A stretch of DNA of 64,000 nt, from the NCBI GenBank assembly GCA_014925825.1, contig JACGCK010000035.1, positions 186,001 through 250,000 on the forward strand, written 5' to 3'. This document shows, one piece after another, positions 48,523 through 61,493 of this stretch. Both the position numbers and the translations under genes were made by a program. Each line of letters begins with the position of its first letter. The first letter of the stretch is position 1. The notes below the pieces were generated by a model that worked only from the letters and a program-made list of their open reading frames with translations, was not told the origin of the DNA and searched no databases. This stretch comes from Pholiota molesta. Lineage: Eukaryota > Basidiomycota > Agaricomycetes > Agaricales > Strophariaceae.

Positions 48523-51512
48523 ATGGCCGCTGTGTTCAACCCCAAGATCCTGGATGCGAGCATCCGCGACGTCGCCTCCTACCTCTCCGACAACCAAAAG
48601 GTCGACCTGCTGCTCTACGCCATGCGCTCGTTTCCGTTCGAGGGGTGCGTTCCCATTTCTCTTCTCGTTTGTACCAGTGTGAGGGGCGCTGCGGTGCAAG
48701 CGGCGCCACATCGTATTTCGCATCCCGCTCTGCTTCTCCGTTCCTCATTGGTCCTGCATTCCGCGGCCGCTGATTGGCTTACTCCCCCTCCGACACACTG
48801 CAGGCGCTCACGAACGGTCATCGAGAACGCGATCCAGTCCTGCCTGCAGGTCGCCACGCTCAGCCCGGAGAACGTCGCCAAGGCGCGCATCCTCCGCGCG
48901 CGCGCGCGGAGGGCGAATGGGCTGCAGATGGGGGCGCAAGAAGGTGAGCCGTTGCTGCCGCTCCGTGTCATGATGGGTGTCGACGGGCGTGCTGACGTTG
49001 GGGGGGTGTGGGGTGGTGCGGGGATAGATCTGCACGCGGCGCTGCTGGCGGAGCCGGACAACCCCGAGGCGAAGGCGCTGCTGCATCAGCGCTCCGTTAC
49101 CGTGGAGAAGGTGCGTTCTCTTCCTCACACCCGGGCTCGGCTTCGCTTCTGCCGTCGCTGTGGTCCCCATCTCCTGCTCCCCATCTATCACCCATCCGAG
49201 CCGAGCCCAGTCGAGTCCCCGTCCTGACCTGACGCCCCTTCCGTTCTCGCCCCCCCAATCTAGCTCCTGTCGCCGCTCCCGCCGCACCACCTCAAAGACC
49301 GCGTGTCGAACGAGGTCTGGCGCGAGGTCGCGCTGCACCTCCCGCGGCGCGACCTCAAGGCGCTCCTGTTCGTCCCGCACCCGCTCTCGCGCATCGCCTC
49401 GCAGCTGCTCTTCTGGGAGCTCGACCTGCACTTCACCGGTGCCGCGGAGGGCGTGGGCGAGTCGGACGAGGATGATGGCGGCGGCGGGGGCGGCGGGGGG
49501 TATTACCATAGTGGTAGTGGTAGTGGTAGTGGTGCGGGGCACGGTGGGGAGGGGGCGGGGAAGGGGTGGAGGGGCGACGAGGCGAGCCATGCGCAGCGGA
49601 GCGCGGATATCCTCACGAGGATCATCACGGACCCCGTGTTCGCGAGCGCGGTGCGCACGCTGCGCATCTACGCGTTCCGGCGCGACCGCGACGGCTCCAG
49701 TGCGTTTCAGACGGGTGCGTCCGTGTCGTTCTCTCATTCTCAGTGTGGATTATTCGTAGCTGATGGGTGAGAACTTGGAAGGCATGCTGACGAACGCGCT
49801 CCCGCGCCTGATCAACCTCCGCAACGTGCACTTGTCGGCGACGAGCGACGGCATCGTGCCCGTGCTCCGCATCCTGCAGCGCACGAGCCCGCGCCTGCGC
49901 GGGCTCTCCCTCAAGTGAGTCCGTCGTCTCGCCCCTGCGTCGCGCTCCTTCGCGCCTCTATCCATGTATGTATGGCATTGTATGCGCGTCCGCTGACCAC
50001 GCCCAACACAGATCGCCCGACAGCCCCGCGGACCTCTCCTTCCTCGACTTCCGGCACCTCACGCACTTCGCATACGCCACGTCCGCCGCTTTACCGTCGG
50101 GCTCCGGGGCGCCGCCGCCCGCCACGGCCGCCTTCCACGCCCTCCTCGCCCAAAACAAAACCACTTTACGCACCATCGCGCTTGACCTCTCCCCCTCCTT
50201 CCCCTCCCCCTCCTCCTCCTTCTCCTCGGGCAACGGCAACAACAACCCACAGGCCCTCCCGGGGATGGCCGCGCACTGGACCTTCCCCACCAGCGCGCTG
50301 CGCCTGCGCAACCTCACCGCGGTCTTCTTCACCGGCGCCGTCCCCGCGTCCTCCGCGCTCTTCGCCGCGCTCCTCGCGGGCGGGCGCCAGCTCGAGACCC
50401 TGGACGTCTCCTGCTCCACCCTGGACTCCGCGTCGCTGTCGGCGCAGGTCCGGGCCGCGGACCCCGGGGCGCTGCCGTTCCTCCGCAGCTTTGCGTTCAC
50501 GGTGGGCGGGTTGGGGCGGAGGGTGGTGGATCGGGACCTGTTCCCCTCCATAGCGGGTTTTTTGAGGGGGAGAGAGGGGCTAAGGTCTCTGAATCTGGTG
50601 GTCCTGGAGGAGGGGGCGCAGGCGGCGGTGGGGTTCGACGCTGCGGCGTGGGGCGTCCTCCCGAGCCTTGTTGGGTTGAGGGGGTTAAGGATTAGCTATC
50701 CGAGGGATTTGGCGCCGGGTTGGCGGGGTGGCTGTTGCCGAGGGGCGTGTTGGCGTTGCGGGTGCAGGGGGTGGGGGTGGGGAGGGAGGGGCGGGAGTTG
50801 GTTGGGTTTTTGAATGTGAGTTCGAGCGTGTGTCTTCGGGTACTTACTGTACTGACTGGCTGGCACTGGTGTATTCGATTTTTGGGATAACATACAGCAA
50901 CTGCGCCCCGGCATCCCGCCGACGCTGCGCTTCGTGGGCCTGACGGACGTCAACGTGCGCAACGCGGCGGCGGTCGTGGAGGCGGGCTTCCCGATGGTGC
51001 GCGTGGTGCGGATTGGGAACAGCTATTGGACGGTGCACCGCGGCGGCGCGTCTTCTGCCAACCTTAACAACAACGCCAACAATGCCAGCGCCAACGCTAA
51101 CGCCAACGTGAACAACCCTGCGGCGTCCTCATCTTCCACGTCGCTGGCCTCGTCGCCGGCAACCGGCGCCCCCGCGACGGCCGGCCCAAGCAGCAGCAGC
51201 AGCAGCAGCAGCGCCGTCCGCCATCACCACGTGCACATCCACGCGCACCCGCCGGCGGGCGCGCCACTCTCCCGGCGCGGGACGCTGCTCGGCGGGGGGT
51301 CCGCGTCCGCGTCCGGGTCGGGCGGTGATAGTTTGGGTATGGGCGGCGGCGGCGGTAGTTTGGGTATGGGTGGGACTGGCGGTGGGATGGGAGCAGGGAT
51401 CGAGCTCGAGCAGTGGCCGCGGCGGCGCGCGATGTACCACGCGCGGGAGTGGCTCGAGTGGCTGGGGTGCGAGGACGCGATGCTCCGCGATCCGTCGGCG
51501 TTTGTCGGCTAG
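48523..51512 (+). CDS. TPR plus F-box protein with leucine-rich region, frameshift
   Basis: Exons 48523-48644, 48804-48943, 49028-49110, 49264-49714, about 49782-49914, 50012-50815 and 50898-51512. The N-terminus reads as TPR helices (NPKILDASIRDVASYLSD, IENAIQSCLQVATLSPENVAKA, DLHAALLAEPDNPEAKAL). An F-box follows (RVSNEVWREVALHLPRRDL, ALLFVPHPLSRIA), then leucine-rich segments, then a low-complexity tail rich in Asn/Ala, Ser, His and Gly. F-box proteins pick substrates for SCF ubiquitin ligases. The frame of the sixth exon changes by one base near 50719: the upstream part reads RGLRISYPRDLAPG, and the coding downstream part needs the next frame (GWLLPRGVLALRVQG). This is either a sequence error or a real frameshift. 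Confidence 0.7.
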
Positions 51513-54392
51513 GGCGAGGACGAGGACGAGGAGAGGACGCAAAATTTTCGGGGGTCTGGAGTGCTTGTTTTGTCTCTTTTTGTTTTTGTTTTTGTTTTTG
51601 GTGTTGTGTGTTTTTTATATGTATATTAATCCACTCGCTCTGCTCATCTGCTCTATCTTCTTGTGGTGTGTTTTTTTGCAGGACTTGCCGTGGATTTTGG
51701 GTGCAGTATCAGATACCTGGCGGCGCGCCATCTGTGGGGTGCTGTGTTTCCCTATTTCGTTTTCAAATCGGCGCCTCTGAAGATTATCCTGTTACCCTTT
51801 CAAATAAGACACCATGATTCAAATGTTTCGTCATCCAACTCTCCGATGTTCTATCGCTATGGGCGTTTCGAGCTGCAAGACACAGGGTTCGAGCTTCGAA
51901 GTCAAAGGACACGTTCGTCTTTGAATGCCCACGGGTTAGATTTTATCTTGGACTCGAAGATACTGGCTGATTTTAGAAATGTGAAAGCGTCGTCGTACTG
52001 CAGACATTAACAACGTCAAGCCCTAGCTCCAACTCAGCTCAAGACTAAAGTCACCCTTTTCTATTTTGGAATTGTGTTGTGAGCATGAGTATGTCGCGTT
52101 AACTCGAGCCCCAATATGCACGCACGCTCTGGGCGATCCCATCTTCGAACTTGCTTTGGCTCTATCTCATCTACACGCGATATCAAAGAGCGCACATTAT
52201 GAGCTTGTGAGCCCTGCTTTCATCTCCGAGGCTGTCCTAAATTACAGGTGCTGGGAATCTATCTCCCATCTCGCCGCGTGTGGCGAACATATGTACGTTA
52301 GGTACTGAGATATGGACAGACGAGATTGGGGTATCTCCCAGGCCTTCTGTTGATAGCCTGCGAGAAGCGTCGTGCTATGTCTGTCTGCCTGGGAACGAGA
52401 GGGACAGATATGGGCCGGTGCTGCGTCGAGACGCTGCGAGATGGTGAGCTTGATGGCACGCGCGTCGAGACTTCATGACTAGGTGGATAAATGTTTTTGC
52501 TCCCCGGGAAAGAGATAGCGCTGGTTATTGCGCTACGTTTGGACGCGATGCCAGACGCCTGGAAATGACTGCCAACGCGGTTCTCGAACGCGCTGCTGTA
52601 AGTGGTGCTCTAAAATTACATGTAGTCTGGACGTCGGATCGGACCGAGGTCCGCATCATACAATGCCGAAGCGGCAGTGTTCGAACTTCGCATTTTGGCG
52701 GCCAAGCGGGATTTGAGAGTTTCATGGAAAGACATCGTTTGCGTTGACAGGATCCAGGCCATGGCAACTCTATTGACAACTATCACACATTATATTTTTG
52801 TTGAGATTTGGACCATAGTATCACACCCCGAGCACCGGCGCTAAGTCTGGAACGCGCCAAAGATGGAAATTGACCACGGCATACGTTAGACAATGGAGGC
52901 CAGCCAATTTGTATTGCCTCGTTACCAGGAGCTTATACATAGACATCTTCACTTGAAGAACGGCTATAATATCGCCATGGATAACCCGAGGCAGCGCTCA
53001 CAAGCTTGCTCTTCGGCGCAGGCGAGTCTGGATGAGGCGAGTCCGTACAAGCGACGAGCATTTTCATTCTTCTGAGATGTTTCCCGAGGTGTGCATGGGC
53101 TGTTTATATTTGCAATATATTGTATGGGCCATTTGTGGGGGTGGTCTATTCTTTGTGTCCGTTGCGGCGAGTCGGTTAATACCAAAAAAATATTACCAGG
53201 ATCTATCTGCAATGGATGTTCTAGCCGTCATCTATACCTTGGTCTTCTGAAGAGATGCTATGCAATCGCTCGGTGCAGAGCGCAACGTGTATGATGTAGT
53301 GTTGAAGTTTGCACGTCGACGTGGCCAACGACTTTGACACGCGCATCTCCATGCCAGCGCGTATGCGCTTACCTGTCGGTGCAGGCTGGTCTGAGTCAGG
53401 CCAGCGACGTTCGGTTGTATGCTCCTTGGACGTTCTTCGCATGTTCTTGCTCTCCGTAACATATTGAGAAGGTCTTGGGAAGTTTTATATTCTTTGTGTC
53501 TACCACTGCGAGTACCTAGTGAGAAATTTGTCTTGTAGCCCTCGCCTATACCATATTTTGTTTGGATCACTATGCAACTAGAGCGACAAAATCTGCATCA
53601 GTGATTCCGCAAATTTAGGCGCCCAATGCACGAGCAGAACGATGTCCTCTGTAGCGCGTGAATCTGATAGCAGCCGAGCGTACGATGCGCGAATGTGGAC
53701 ACACTTACGGTTGTACCCATCTAAGATATCGGTCAAATGGGGACTCCAACTTGTGAGAATCAGGCATGTCAAGATAAAAATAAGGAAGTTAATCTCCGGT
53801 GCATACCACCTGTGCCTTTCAAGTGAAGTAAAACACAGGTTTTGACCACAATGGTGTGCTGAGCGCTTGTTGGTATTCAACTAAGATAGAAATAGTCTTG
53901 GCTGTGCTTATATATGTACATTGCGGGCTCCCAGCATTCCTTGATTCTAACAGCCAAGACAGGTGAAACTTACGATCACAATAAAAAAAGAATTCGATGA
54001 ACTGGTAGTCCGATCACAGAGGGAGCAAGTTGGCATATTTTGATTGATATTCGGAACCAAACATAAATCTTGAAATTCGAATTAGTACGCAGAGACAAAG
54101 AAACAACCTGGCCAACCTGTCTAAATACCGCTTGATTATAATGCTCAGTCACCAAAGCCCATCTGCCTGGGATCCAGCCTAAATTTTCCCAATTTCTGTC
54201 TGTTTCACATGAGGCTTATTCGGACTGTCATTTAATCTTTGGGCCAAATGTCAGAAATCCTTGTGGCGTGCGCCCACTAAAGATATGAAATTATGAATGA
54301 AGCGGACAATTGCACTGTCTAAACCCAGTCGAATGCTTGAATCAAGGGACTTGAAAAGGAACACATTAAATCCGCACTGACTGACGAATGTG
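51513..54392. other. No gene recognised
   Basis: Short frames only. The T-rich stretch at 51560-51690 is probably the F-box gene's 3' region. Nothing else can be supported. Confidence 0.45.
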
Positions 54393-54400
54393 TATATAAA
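54393..54400 (+). promoter_or_regulatory. TATA box of the 54523 gene
   Basis: TATATAAA lies 123 bp before the ATG. A GTGAGC to TTGTAG pair (about 54449-54510) between them could be a 5' leader intron. Confidence 0.45.
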
Positions 54401-54522
54401 GCTCTATGCATCCCTTGTAAGCCTCACTATTACACGAATCCAAGCCTTGTGAGCTATCTTTTTCACTTTTACGACTCAATTTTTTCCTGAATATATTCGT
54501 TTTGCTTGTAGATACAGCTCAT

Positions 54523-55143
54523 ATGGCACAACCTTTGATATATCCACTCATTCCTAACGCTGATCAGCCCTCGTATGCACGGCTCGTGGCAGAGAGCGCA
54601 GATAAAGAAGGGCTGGTAAACGGAATATGGAACTCGTATGCATTTTCTGATTTACCATATCATATATGGCGTAACGATCTCTTCCTTGTCATTAGGATTT
54701 TCAACGCGCGGTTCCCAACGGATTCTCTCACATGGACGATCAACCCAGAATATCGTACCAAGTTTGGCTCTATCGATCTTCTCGTCTTGCGAAATGAGAT
54801 CGGGTCAAATTCAACTCGCCGTGTCTCGACTATCATTTTCGAGGGGAAGCAAAGCGCGGGCGATAATTACGAAGGGATCCTTCACCAATTAGTTCGGTAT
54901 ACGCAGGTATCACGAGCATCATTTGTTTATCTCGTCGGCGCACGGGGTAGGACCTGTCGTTTCTGGAAATTCACGAAGGGGAGTACGTTATCAGCAGAGC
55001 GAATGTTCTTGGACAAACGAGGAAATGTCTGCTTTAAAGATAAAGGGGTGCCCCACCAGTATGATATTGTAGATGACCAAGTTTCGATTGCCCATTTACT
55101 GTGTTGGATTATCAACAATCCGACGCCTGTTCCCATGCATTAA
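54523..55143 (+). CDS. PD-(D/E)XK nuclease-fold candidate
   Basis: An intronless 206-residue frame from the first ATG. The pattern FGSIDLLVL, about 15 residues, then TIIFEGK, with NYEGILHQLVRYTQ following, matches the D...ExK core and trailing helix of PD-(D/E)XK phosphodiesterase-like proteins. The catalytic candidates are the Asp of SIDLL and the Glu and Lys of FEGK. Many such proteins in mushroom genomes have no known function. The role could be a nuclease or a fold-only protein. No neighbouring gene gives context: both flanks lack genes. It has its own TATA box and no disruption, so it is probably expressed. Confidence 0.6.
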   Translation: MAQPLIYPLIPNADQPSYARLVAESADKEGLVNGIWNSYAFSDLPYHIWRNDLFLVIRIFNARFPTDSLTWTINPEYRTKFGSIDLLVLRNEIGSNSTRRVSTIIFEGKQSAGDNYEGILHQLVRYTQVSRASFVYLVGARGRTCRFWKFTKGSTLSAERMFLDKRGNVCFKDKGVPHQYDIVDDQVSIAHLLCWIINNPTPVPMH

Positions 55144-57546
55144 CAACGAATTTATATAGGTATATGTAAATGTCAAATATACCAATGAACATACGATTAC
55201 ATACCTAAGAACAAGGGGGTCGAAAGTAAAGAAAAAATGGTAGACTCATCCAAAACCTTATAAGGTCGTCCAGGATTGGGAATCTCAACGCCTCCTAATT
55301 CTCAATTTGAGCCTCTCTGCACAAAGAAAACTGCAGTGCGAGGTTCGAGTCAGTGAGTCAATAATACGTAGAGACAAGGAAAATAATCTAGAATCCAACT
55401 AGAATCGCTAAACGCTGTCCCGACTTGGTCCGGACTGAGATTTGACTTTTGTGCCAAACGTCAGGGGTCCATGTGGGCCACAGTGGCGTTCGCTAAGCAC
55501 GAAGCGTATAGCTGTATGTAAATTTTGGATATATATATACAGAAGACCATACCTGTGTAAGAACGAAGTGGTGAAAAGTACAGAGGCAAAAACTGAGGGA
55601 GGAAGAGAGATCGTGAGTCGTGACGCGTGACGCTTGCCGAGGAACAAGACACGTCTAAAAATAAGCGTCGGGCGGAAAGCCCTCAACCCAGTACCACCAC
55701 GTCGCGGCGCCGCCTCTTGTTCTTCCCTTGCTTCATTCAGCCCAAACTCTTCAACTACCTCGCGCGTATTCCCCAATTCGCACTCTCTTATTTACTCGTC
55801 CTCGCTCTCATGATAGCCATTCCAGCAGCCAAAAATTCGGCCTTCAGGATGCGCTCTTCTTCGTTCCATTCTCCTTGATACGCGGCGGCGGCTTTTGACA
55901 CTGTCTTGATGCACCGGTACTAGGAAGGAGACTTGGAGCTTGTCGTAAATCGTCCATCCGCCGCGTAGGTCGAGGCGATGCGCATCCGACAACTTTCGCG
56001 AGACCCTGAAGGACACAAAGCGTTGAAAGTCCCGCATGTGACTTGAGGGCGTCGAGCGCAATTCGTATGCTTCAAAAAGACACTGTCGCTAACGGCAAAG
56101 TCGGATGACTCCCCACCCATGATCATCGCCCAGTCGCTAACTCCAACGATGCTTTCACCTCGCCCTGACCATCATGTATGTGATCCAGCATTTCGTCTGC
56201 CTTGATACTGACTGCGAGTCGACAGGATCTACGGAATACAAAGAGCTATGTCCACATTCGGCGTAAATGGGGGCATGCCAATGAATGAACCGACGTAGTT
56301 GTTGTGGGCATACTGCGTACTCGGCGCTGCCAGTCTACATAATACCCACTCGTCATGGTATAAGCGCGCAGGCAAATTTACAACTCTTGCTGAGGCCACT
56401 CCATCTGACCATCTGTCTCAGCGTGGTGCGCCGTCGAGAGTACGCATGTAATCGATGCCTACACGTTTCTTCCATGGGCTAGTATATTTATATTTTCTTC
56501 CAGCGCCCATATAATTCACTTTTCTTCATCGATTCAACTTTGCGTTCCGAATACTTCTTTCATATCCTTCTCATCAGACGTTCGGCTTCGCCACGAGCTC
56601 TGATTTTGCACCCACTCATTCACTTCGCCTCTCTTGTTCTCTCCTTTCTAAGCTAGGTCGTTATCTGAACTATTCGCTAGCTTCCGCTTGAGCACAGCCC
56701 ACCGCGATGGTGCCGATCCTTCTCAAAAGGAGCTGTTAGCGGATATACGGGCACCGTGGCTAGAGCGATGCATGTATTGTATGGTCTTTTTTGAATGTAA
56801 TAGAATGGTCCTGAATTCCAAACACGGCGCTTGAAATTTCGGGAATTTAAGAAGATATAATCTTCAACCGGCGAAACAAAACTCTCGAAAATCCGAAAAT
56901 TCATCCGACACGAGCGTATCGGATGCGAGCAAGAGATTGAAAATCGGTGTTCAATTTTTATGGGCATCCAGAGTGTCGTTGCTCTGGCGCACCGCTACAG
57001 ACAAAATGTTATACTGACAGGGTAGAATTCAGAAGTCCGAATGCGCTTGAGATGAACGAGGTGACTCAGACGATACTGATCTTGACGATCGCCCCTATGT
57101 AGAGCAGATGACCATGCTATCGCGCTGAACGTTTTGATTGCGTCAAGAGCCGGCGCATCATTTGCCTTTTTATGGTCATGAAGATATAAAAGGCGAAAAT
57201 CCAAAGCGCACACCTCCAAAGCGAGTTCGTCGCTGTTAAGGCGCGCCATGCGCTGAGTCACAAACGAGCACATCATGGAGGTACTGGAGCGAATAAGAAG
57301 AGGACCACGGTCCGAACACAGAGAGACAGAGAATCGCGACCGTATAAAGCGCTGACGAAAAGAGAGCAAATGACCAGTTACAATCGTCTCTTCCAACGTC
57401 CCAGACTGAGCTTCACCTAGCTTCCCTATCCCTATCTGCAGTGGCCACGCGCTATCGATATCGCTCGCCAAAGCCCTAGGCCCGGGATTCTGTCGACACG
57501 AACGTAGCGAGTACGAGCACGACAGCGTCCTGCACGACCTTGCTGA
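55144..57546. other. No gene recognised
   Basis: Contains only short frames. The longest minus-strand frame (56995-57471) has no domain. Nothing further is seen. Confidence 0.4.
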
Positions 57547-58069
57547 GCTGTACCAGCGCCAGCAGCTGGTGGTCGCTACGCCTCAGAGTACGCCGTCTGG
57601 AGGGATGGCCATGTCTGTTTGCACTTGGCGACATCCTATGCAAGGTCCGCTACTAGGCAGCACCTTCTCCGTCGTCGAGCATCGGAGCGGGAGGTTGGCT
57701 ATGCCACTCCGTCATGCGACAGCAAATCTCGAGGTAAGGTCATCTATCCCACTCTATCCCGTATATTCAATTGATTCCATCGATGAACAGCAACCACTGA
57801 GGATACCAACGACACACGTAGTCACCATGAGCAAGGGAGAAGTATGGCGTCAACCTTTGAATCTGAGAGCGGCCTCGGTGCTGGGGATCAGTCCCTGGCG
57901 CCCTGGGCAGACCAGCAGCAGCAACAGCTAAGAGCCGCAGCGAATTCTCTGATGTAAGTTATGCCCGATCTCACCCTTGGAAGGTTTTCTGACAAGTAAT
58001 CATGTGTTCGATAGCGCTGCGAGGACGGGTGGAAGTCCGTTGGACGATCCGGCTAACAGTTCACACTGA
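57547..58069 (+). CDS. Possible C-terminal part of a Gln-rich protein
   Basis: Three segments join in phase through two good short introns: 57547-57733, 57791-57953 and 58015-58069 (introns GTAAGG...ACAG and GTAAGT...ATAG). The product is about 134 residues with VWRDGHVCLHL near the start, a Ser/Thr/Glu-rich middle, a WADQQQQQLR run and a stop after DDPANSSH. I find no ATG. The frame is closed upstream by a TGA at 57544-57546, so a 5' exon is missing or the gene is a remnant. Confidence 0.3.
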
Positions 58070-59511
58070 ACTGCTTGGCTTCAACCGGATCGCCCAGAGC
58101 GCGTATGGAAGAGGAAGCCGGTACGTATCTTCGCCAATCCATTTGTCTGCAGCCTCATTGAACCCGCCCATAGATTTCTCCTCTTCTATACCGGGACGCA
58201 GAGGACACCACGGCTCCTCTCTAACCGTGCAAGCCCGAACGCACCACGGCGCGACTGACAAGCAGCAGCAGCAGCGACGCATCGCGGATTTCGTAACCGC
58301 CGAGATTGCCGGAATCGAGCAGAGAAAAGGAGCTCAAGCAACTCGCGCGCCTTCAGACCGCGCCTGCGCCCCGTGAAGAGGGACCGAAGCTAGCCGGAAG
58401 ACGTGCACATCGTACTTCGGCAACGGCCCACTGCTCCAGAGACGACGGCGTCGAGCACGGAGATAGCGCCGCCGCGGGTACCAGCACCGTGCGGATCCGC
58501 TCGTCGAGGGGCTTCGCTGCGCCTCCACCCATTTACGGCCGATATTACAGGAAGGCGGGATGAACGCAAACTGAGCCGAGCGGGAGGTGGTAGCGGGGGG
58601 CTTGTTATCGATGGGAGCAGGAAGAGGATGATAGGCAAGTCGTCGGCGGGCCAGCTGATTATGTCTCGTGATTATGCTTCCCTTCGCCCCGAGCTCCTTT
58701 CCCTGCCACTGCTATTACTACATGACTATCACTTTGCACCGGTGTTCTTGAATTGATAAGAAACCAATTGAATATCTTAGATTTATTTATCGTATCTTAT
58801 AGACTGACTACCATGATAAAAAACCAGATAAAGTATTAGCTAGGTACTTAGCATAAATAATATTGCCTGTACCACATCACCACACCAAAATGGGCCATCG
58901 GGTCAAATTAAGAATCATCTATTGGCGTAAACAGCGACCACGCGGGAAATCGCTTGAGTGATGCCGCGCACTTAGACGCTGGCTGACCATCTCATGGAGT
59001 TGGATGCTGTTACACAACCCGATCACCGCCAAATCACTGCCTCGATACTCGCCGGTCCAGAGGCAACTATCGCCCCTGCACGGGAGAAAAGTCATTATCA
59101 TAGAACAAGCCGTGCGCAGGACGACTGTATGTAACGTTCGAGGAAGAAATTCAACGAACAAGGGTGGCAAAAGGTGGCAAACCAAATTCATGCTCCGACC
59201 AAATCCTATGCAGCTGTGTAATTCGGCCGCATCAACGCCATCGACGTCCAGCTCCCACTTCAGTCCAAGTTCAACGCTGCGATTCTACTACCGCTATGCA
59301 TCCGAAACGCATCAAGATTGTCAACGACTTTGTTCGCCAAGCCCTGCCAGCCCATACGATTCCTTCGAGGACGGGTGACGCATCCAGCGGCTGACGGATT
59401 GAACATTCAAACACTATGTAGTCTAGCGCGTCATCCACCTGCTTGTGCGTTCATAAAAGCCTCGAAGCTCCAACGGTCCAATTCACCAATTCACCAAACC
59501 TGCTTGTGGAG
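58070..59511. other. No gene recognised
   Basis: A CAG-rich stretch near 58260 and short overlapping frames. No supportable gene. The right end is the promoter of the CFEM gene. Confidence 0.4.
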
Positions 59512-60087
59512 ATGTTTTCCATCCGCGCCTTCTTGTTTACATTTACTCTCGCGGTCGCTGTCATCGCACAGTCAGGGCAGGTTGACAAAACACCCCCATG
59601 TATCCTCAACTGCATAGTCACCGGCGCAGCGGATGCCAACTGTCCCGTGTACGTGCATCCCATTTTGATGTTTCCCCGTGGGTGAGATCTGACTCAACTA
59701 ACTCATCCTCGGCATAGAACCATGGACGACGCAAGCTATAACTGCGTATGCACGTCGACTACATTTGAAAACTCCACGAGCACATGCCTTCATAAATTCT
59801 GCACGAACGACGAGATCCAGGTGGCGTCCGCGATGCAGACGAAGAAGTGCACCGCAGGTACGTGTTTGTTTCTCTCATGGACATATCGTTCTAGAGCTGA
59901 CACTTTCCCCCGTCAAGCTGCTATGAACGCGGCGAAATCGCCCACGAACGGAACTAATTCTGCCAACTCGACTGCTGGGTCGCTCGCTGGCCAGACTTCC
60001 GTAGCTTCTTCTCTGTTCGGAGATGGCCACAGTGCATTGCCCATCTTCGGGGCCTTTGTTGTTGGACTTCTGTTCTTCCACGCGTGA
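59512..60087 (+). CDS. CFEM-type GPI-anchored surface protein
   Basis: Three exons, 59512-59648, 59718-59857 and 59918-60087, join in phase to give 148 residues. A signal peptide (MFSIRAFLFTFTLAVAVIAQ) is followed by a CFEM-like eight-cysteine domain: PPCILNCIV, DANCPV, YNCVCTST, STCLHKFC and the Cys of KKCTA. Then come an Asn/Ser/Thr-rich stalk and a C-terminal hydrophobic segment (GAFVVGLLFF) typical of GPI anchoring. CFEM proteins sit in the cell wall or membrane and in some fungi bind heme. The Asp expected just before the Cys-x-Cys region for heme binding could not be placed with certainty. Confidence 0.82.
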
Positions 60088-60996
60088 CAGGACGTGCATC
60101 TCATATCACCCCTTCGTATAAACATAACTTTGTTCAATGTGGTACAAGTACGAATTGGAACGCATATTTTCAATCACATCGACACGCGTGGGATTCAGAG
60201 TGCTATAGATGTCCTGTGCGCGCAGTTATGATAGCTCTTCCGATTTCGTGCCACTGTGTGCTCTGATTCGGAAGATATCGGCTGCGTTCTCCGTGCCTCC
60301 CAATGAGATGAGTTATCTGTTTCTTCTTCCTTGAATTATATTTGACTTTCGCGCTTTCTTTGGTCGAGTTCAGTCTGTATCTCCATTGCCATTCGAAGTC
60401 TGTCTACAAGGTAAGATGCTCAGGTGCCGTTGGAGTAGAGCCCTCGATGATGATGCATCCACATTCGGCTGCTCCACTTCACTTCGTAAAACAATCCCAG
60501 GTGGAAATAGGTACCTTTTTCGTACATGAACTACTTGCACATGCGGCAGTGGGCGTAAACGCGGAAATACGTTTACGACAGTGACATTGACATACCAGCC
60601 AGGTGACTGACCTGATATGAGAGGTCCACCGTTGATAATCTTTCCGCGATGCAGTACACAGGCTTCATCAACACGCACGTCTAATTTTCTCCACGAAACC
60701 TGTTCAACGAGGTGTAGGAAGTGATTGAATATAATATTAATATTGTGGCGCCTGCTGTTCGATCCAAGAGCTGTGCTATAGACGCCCACTGTCGCGGGAG
60801 GACTCGAAGGAGAATAAGATCTGGTTCGTGCGTTGTTCTATGAGCACAGCTACTTACTTACCCAGTTTAAATTAACCATGCGCCCAGGTGTTGGAGTAAT
60901 ATATAAAAGCTAATCACGCTCGCGGCCAACTATACTTCCTCGAGTTCTAACGCACAACAGAACGTTGCCACTCCTATTAATATCATAGCACAGCAC
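60088..60996. other. No gene recognised
   Basis: A minus-strand frame at 60370-60789 gives 139 residues with a protein-like middle, but I see no known domain and it does not extend by splicing. Left uncalled. Confidence 0.35.
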
Positions 60997-61182
60997 ATGC
61001 GTTTCGCCATCGTGTTCACTCTCGTGCTTCCTTTCCTCATCAATGCCCAGCAGATGCGCTGTGCTGCCTCGCTTCCTAACCTGTGGGGAGTTGATTTCAG
61101 TTTTCATTTTCGGAGCCGTTCTGACCTAGATCTAATATTGATTTCGGGTACAACTTGTATTAGTCCACAGTCGACAGCGTGA
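60997..61182 (+). CDS. Possible small secreted protein, incomplete
   Basis: The ATG at 60997 opens a clear signal-peptide-like start (MRFAIVFTLVLPFLINAQ), but the frame ends after 61 residues without a domain. TATATAAAA is present about 95 bp upstream. Downstream DNA has GTGAGTAG near 61248, so more exons or a decayed gene are possible. I could not build a longer model. Confidence 0.3.
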   Translation: MRFAIVFTLVLPFLINAQQMRCAASLPNLWGVDFSFHFRSRSDLDLILISGTTCISPQSTA

Positions 61183-61493
61183 CGCAGTCAGTTGGGGACC
61201 CTCCAGAACACAACGCTCCCTACTGACATCCCGGGAGATATCGGACGTGAGTAGTGATTTATATTCGACTTCTATGTTTTATGTTGCTGACATCCGTATC
61301 TCAGTGCTTTGCGCTAATTTAGATGATACCTGGCAAAGGGGTTTATATGAATGGAGCGGGCAATATTTATCAATTCACTCTTCATCGTATTATGCCGGAC
61401 TTGTACTGAAAGATTCATTTAATAATTGATTAGGATACCAACGAACGCATTAAAATTATCACAATATTAAAATAAACAATATGTATGACCTCT

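Noticed and set aside
55335..55365. Possible tRNA B-box (GGTTCGAGTC)
   Set aside because: No matching acceptor stem, A-box or anticodon arm around it.
56995..57471. 158-residue minus-strand frame
   Set aside because: No domain and no supporting splice or promoter signal.
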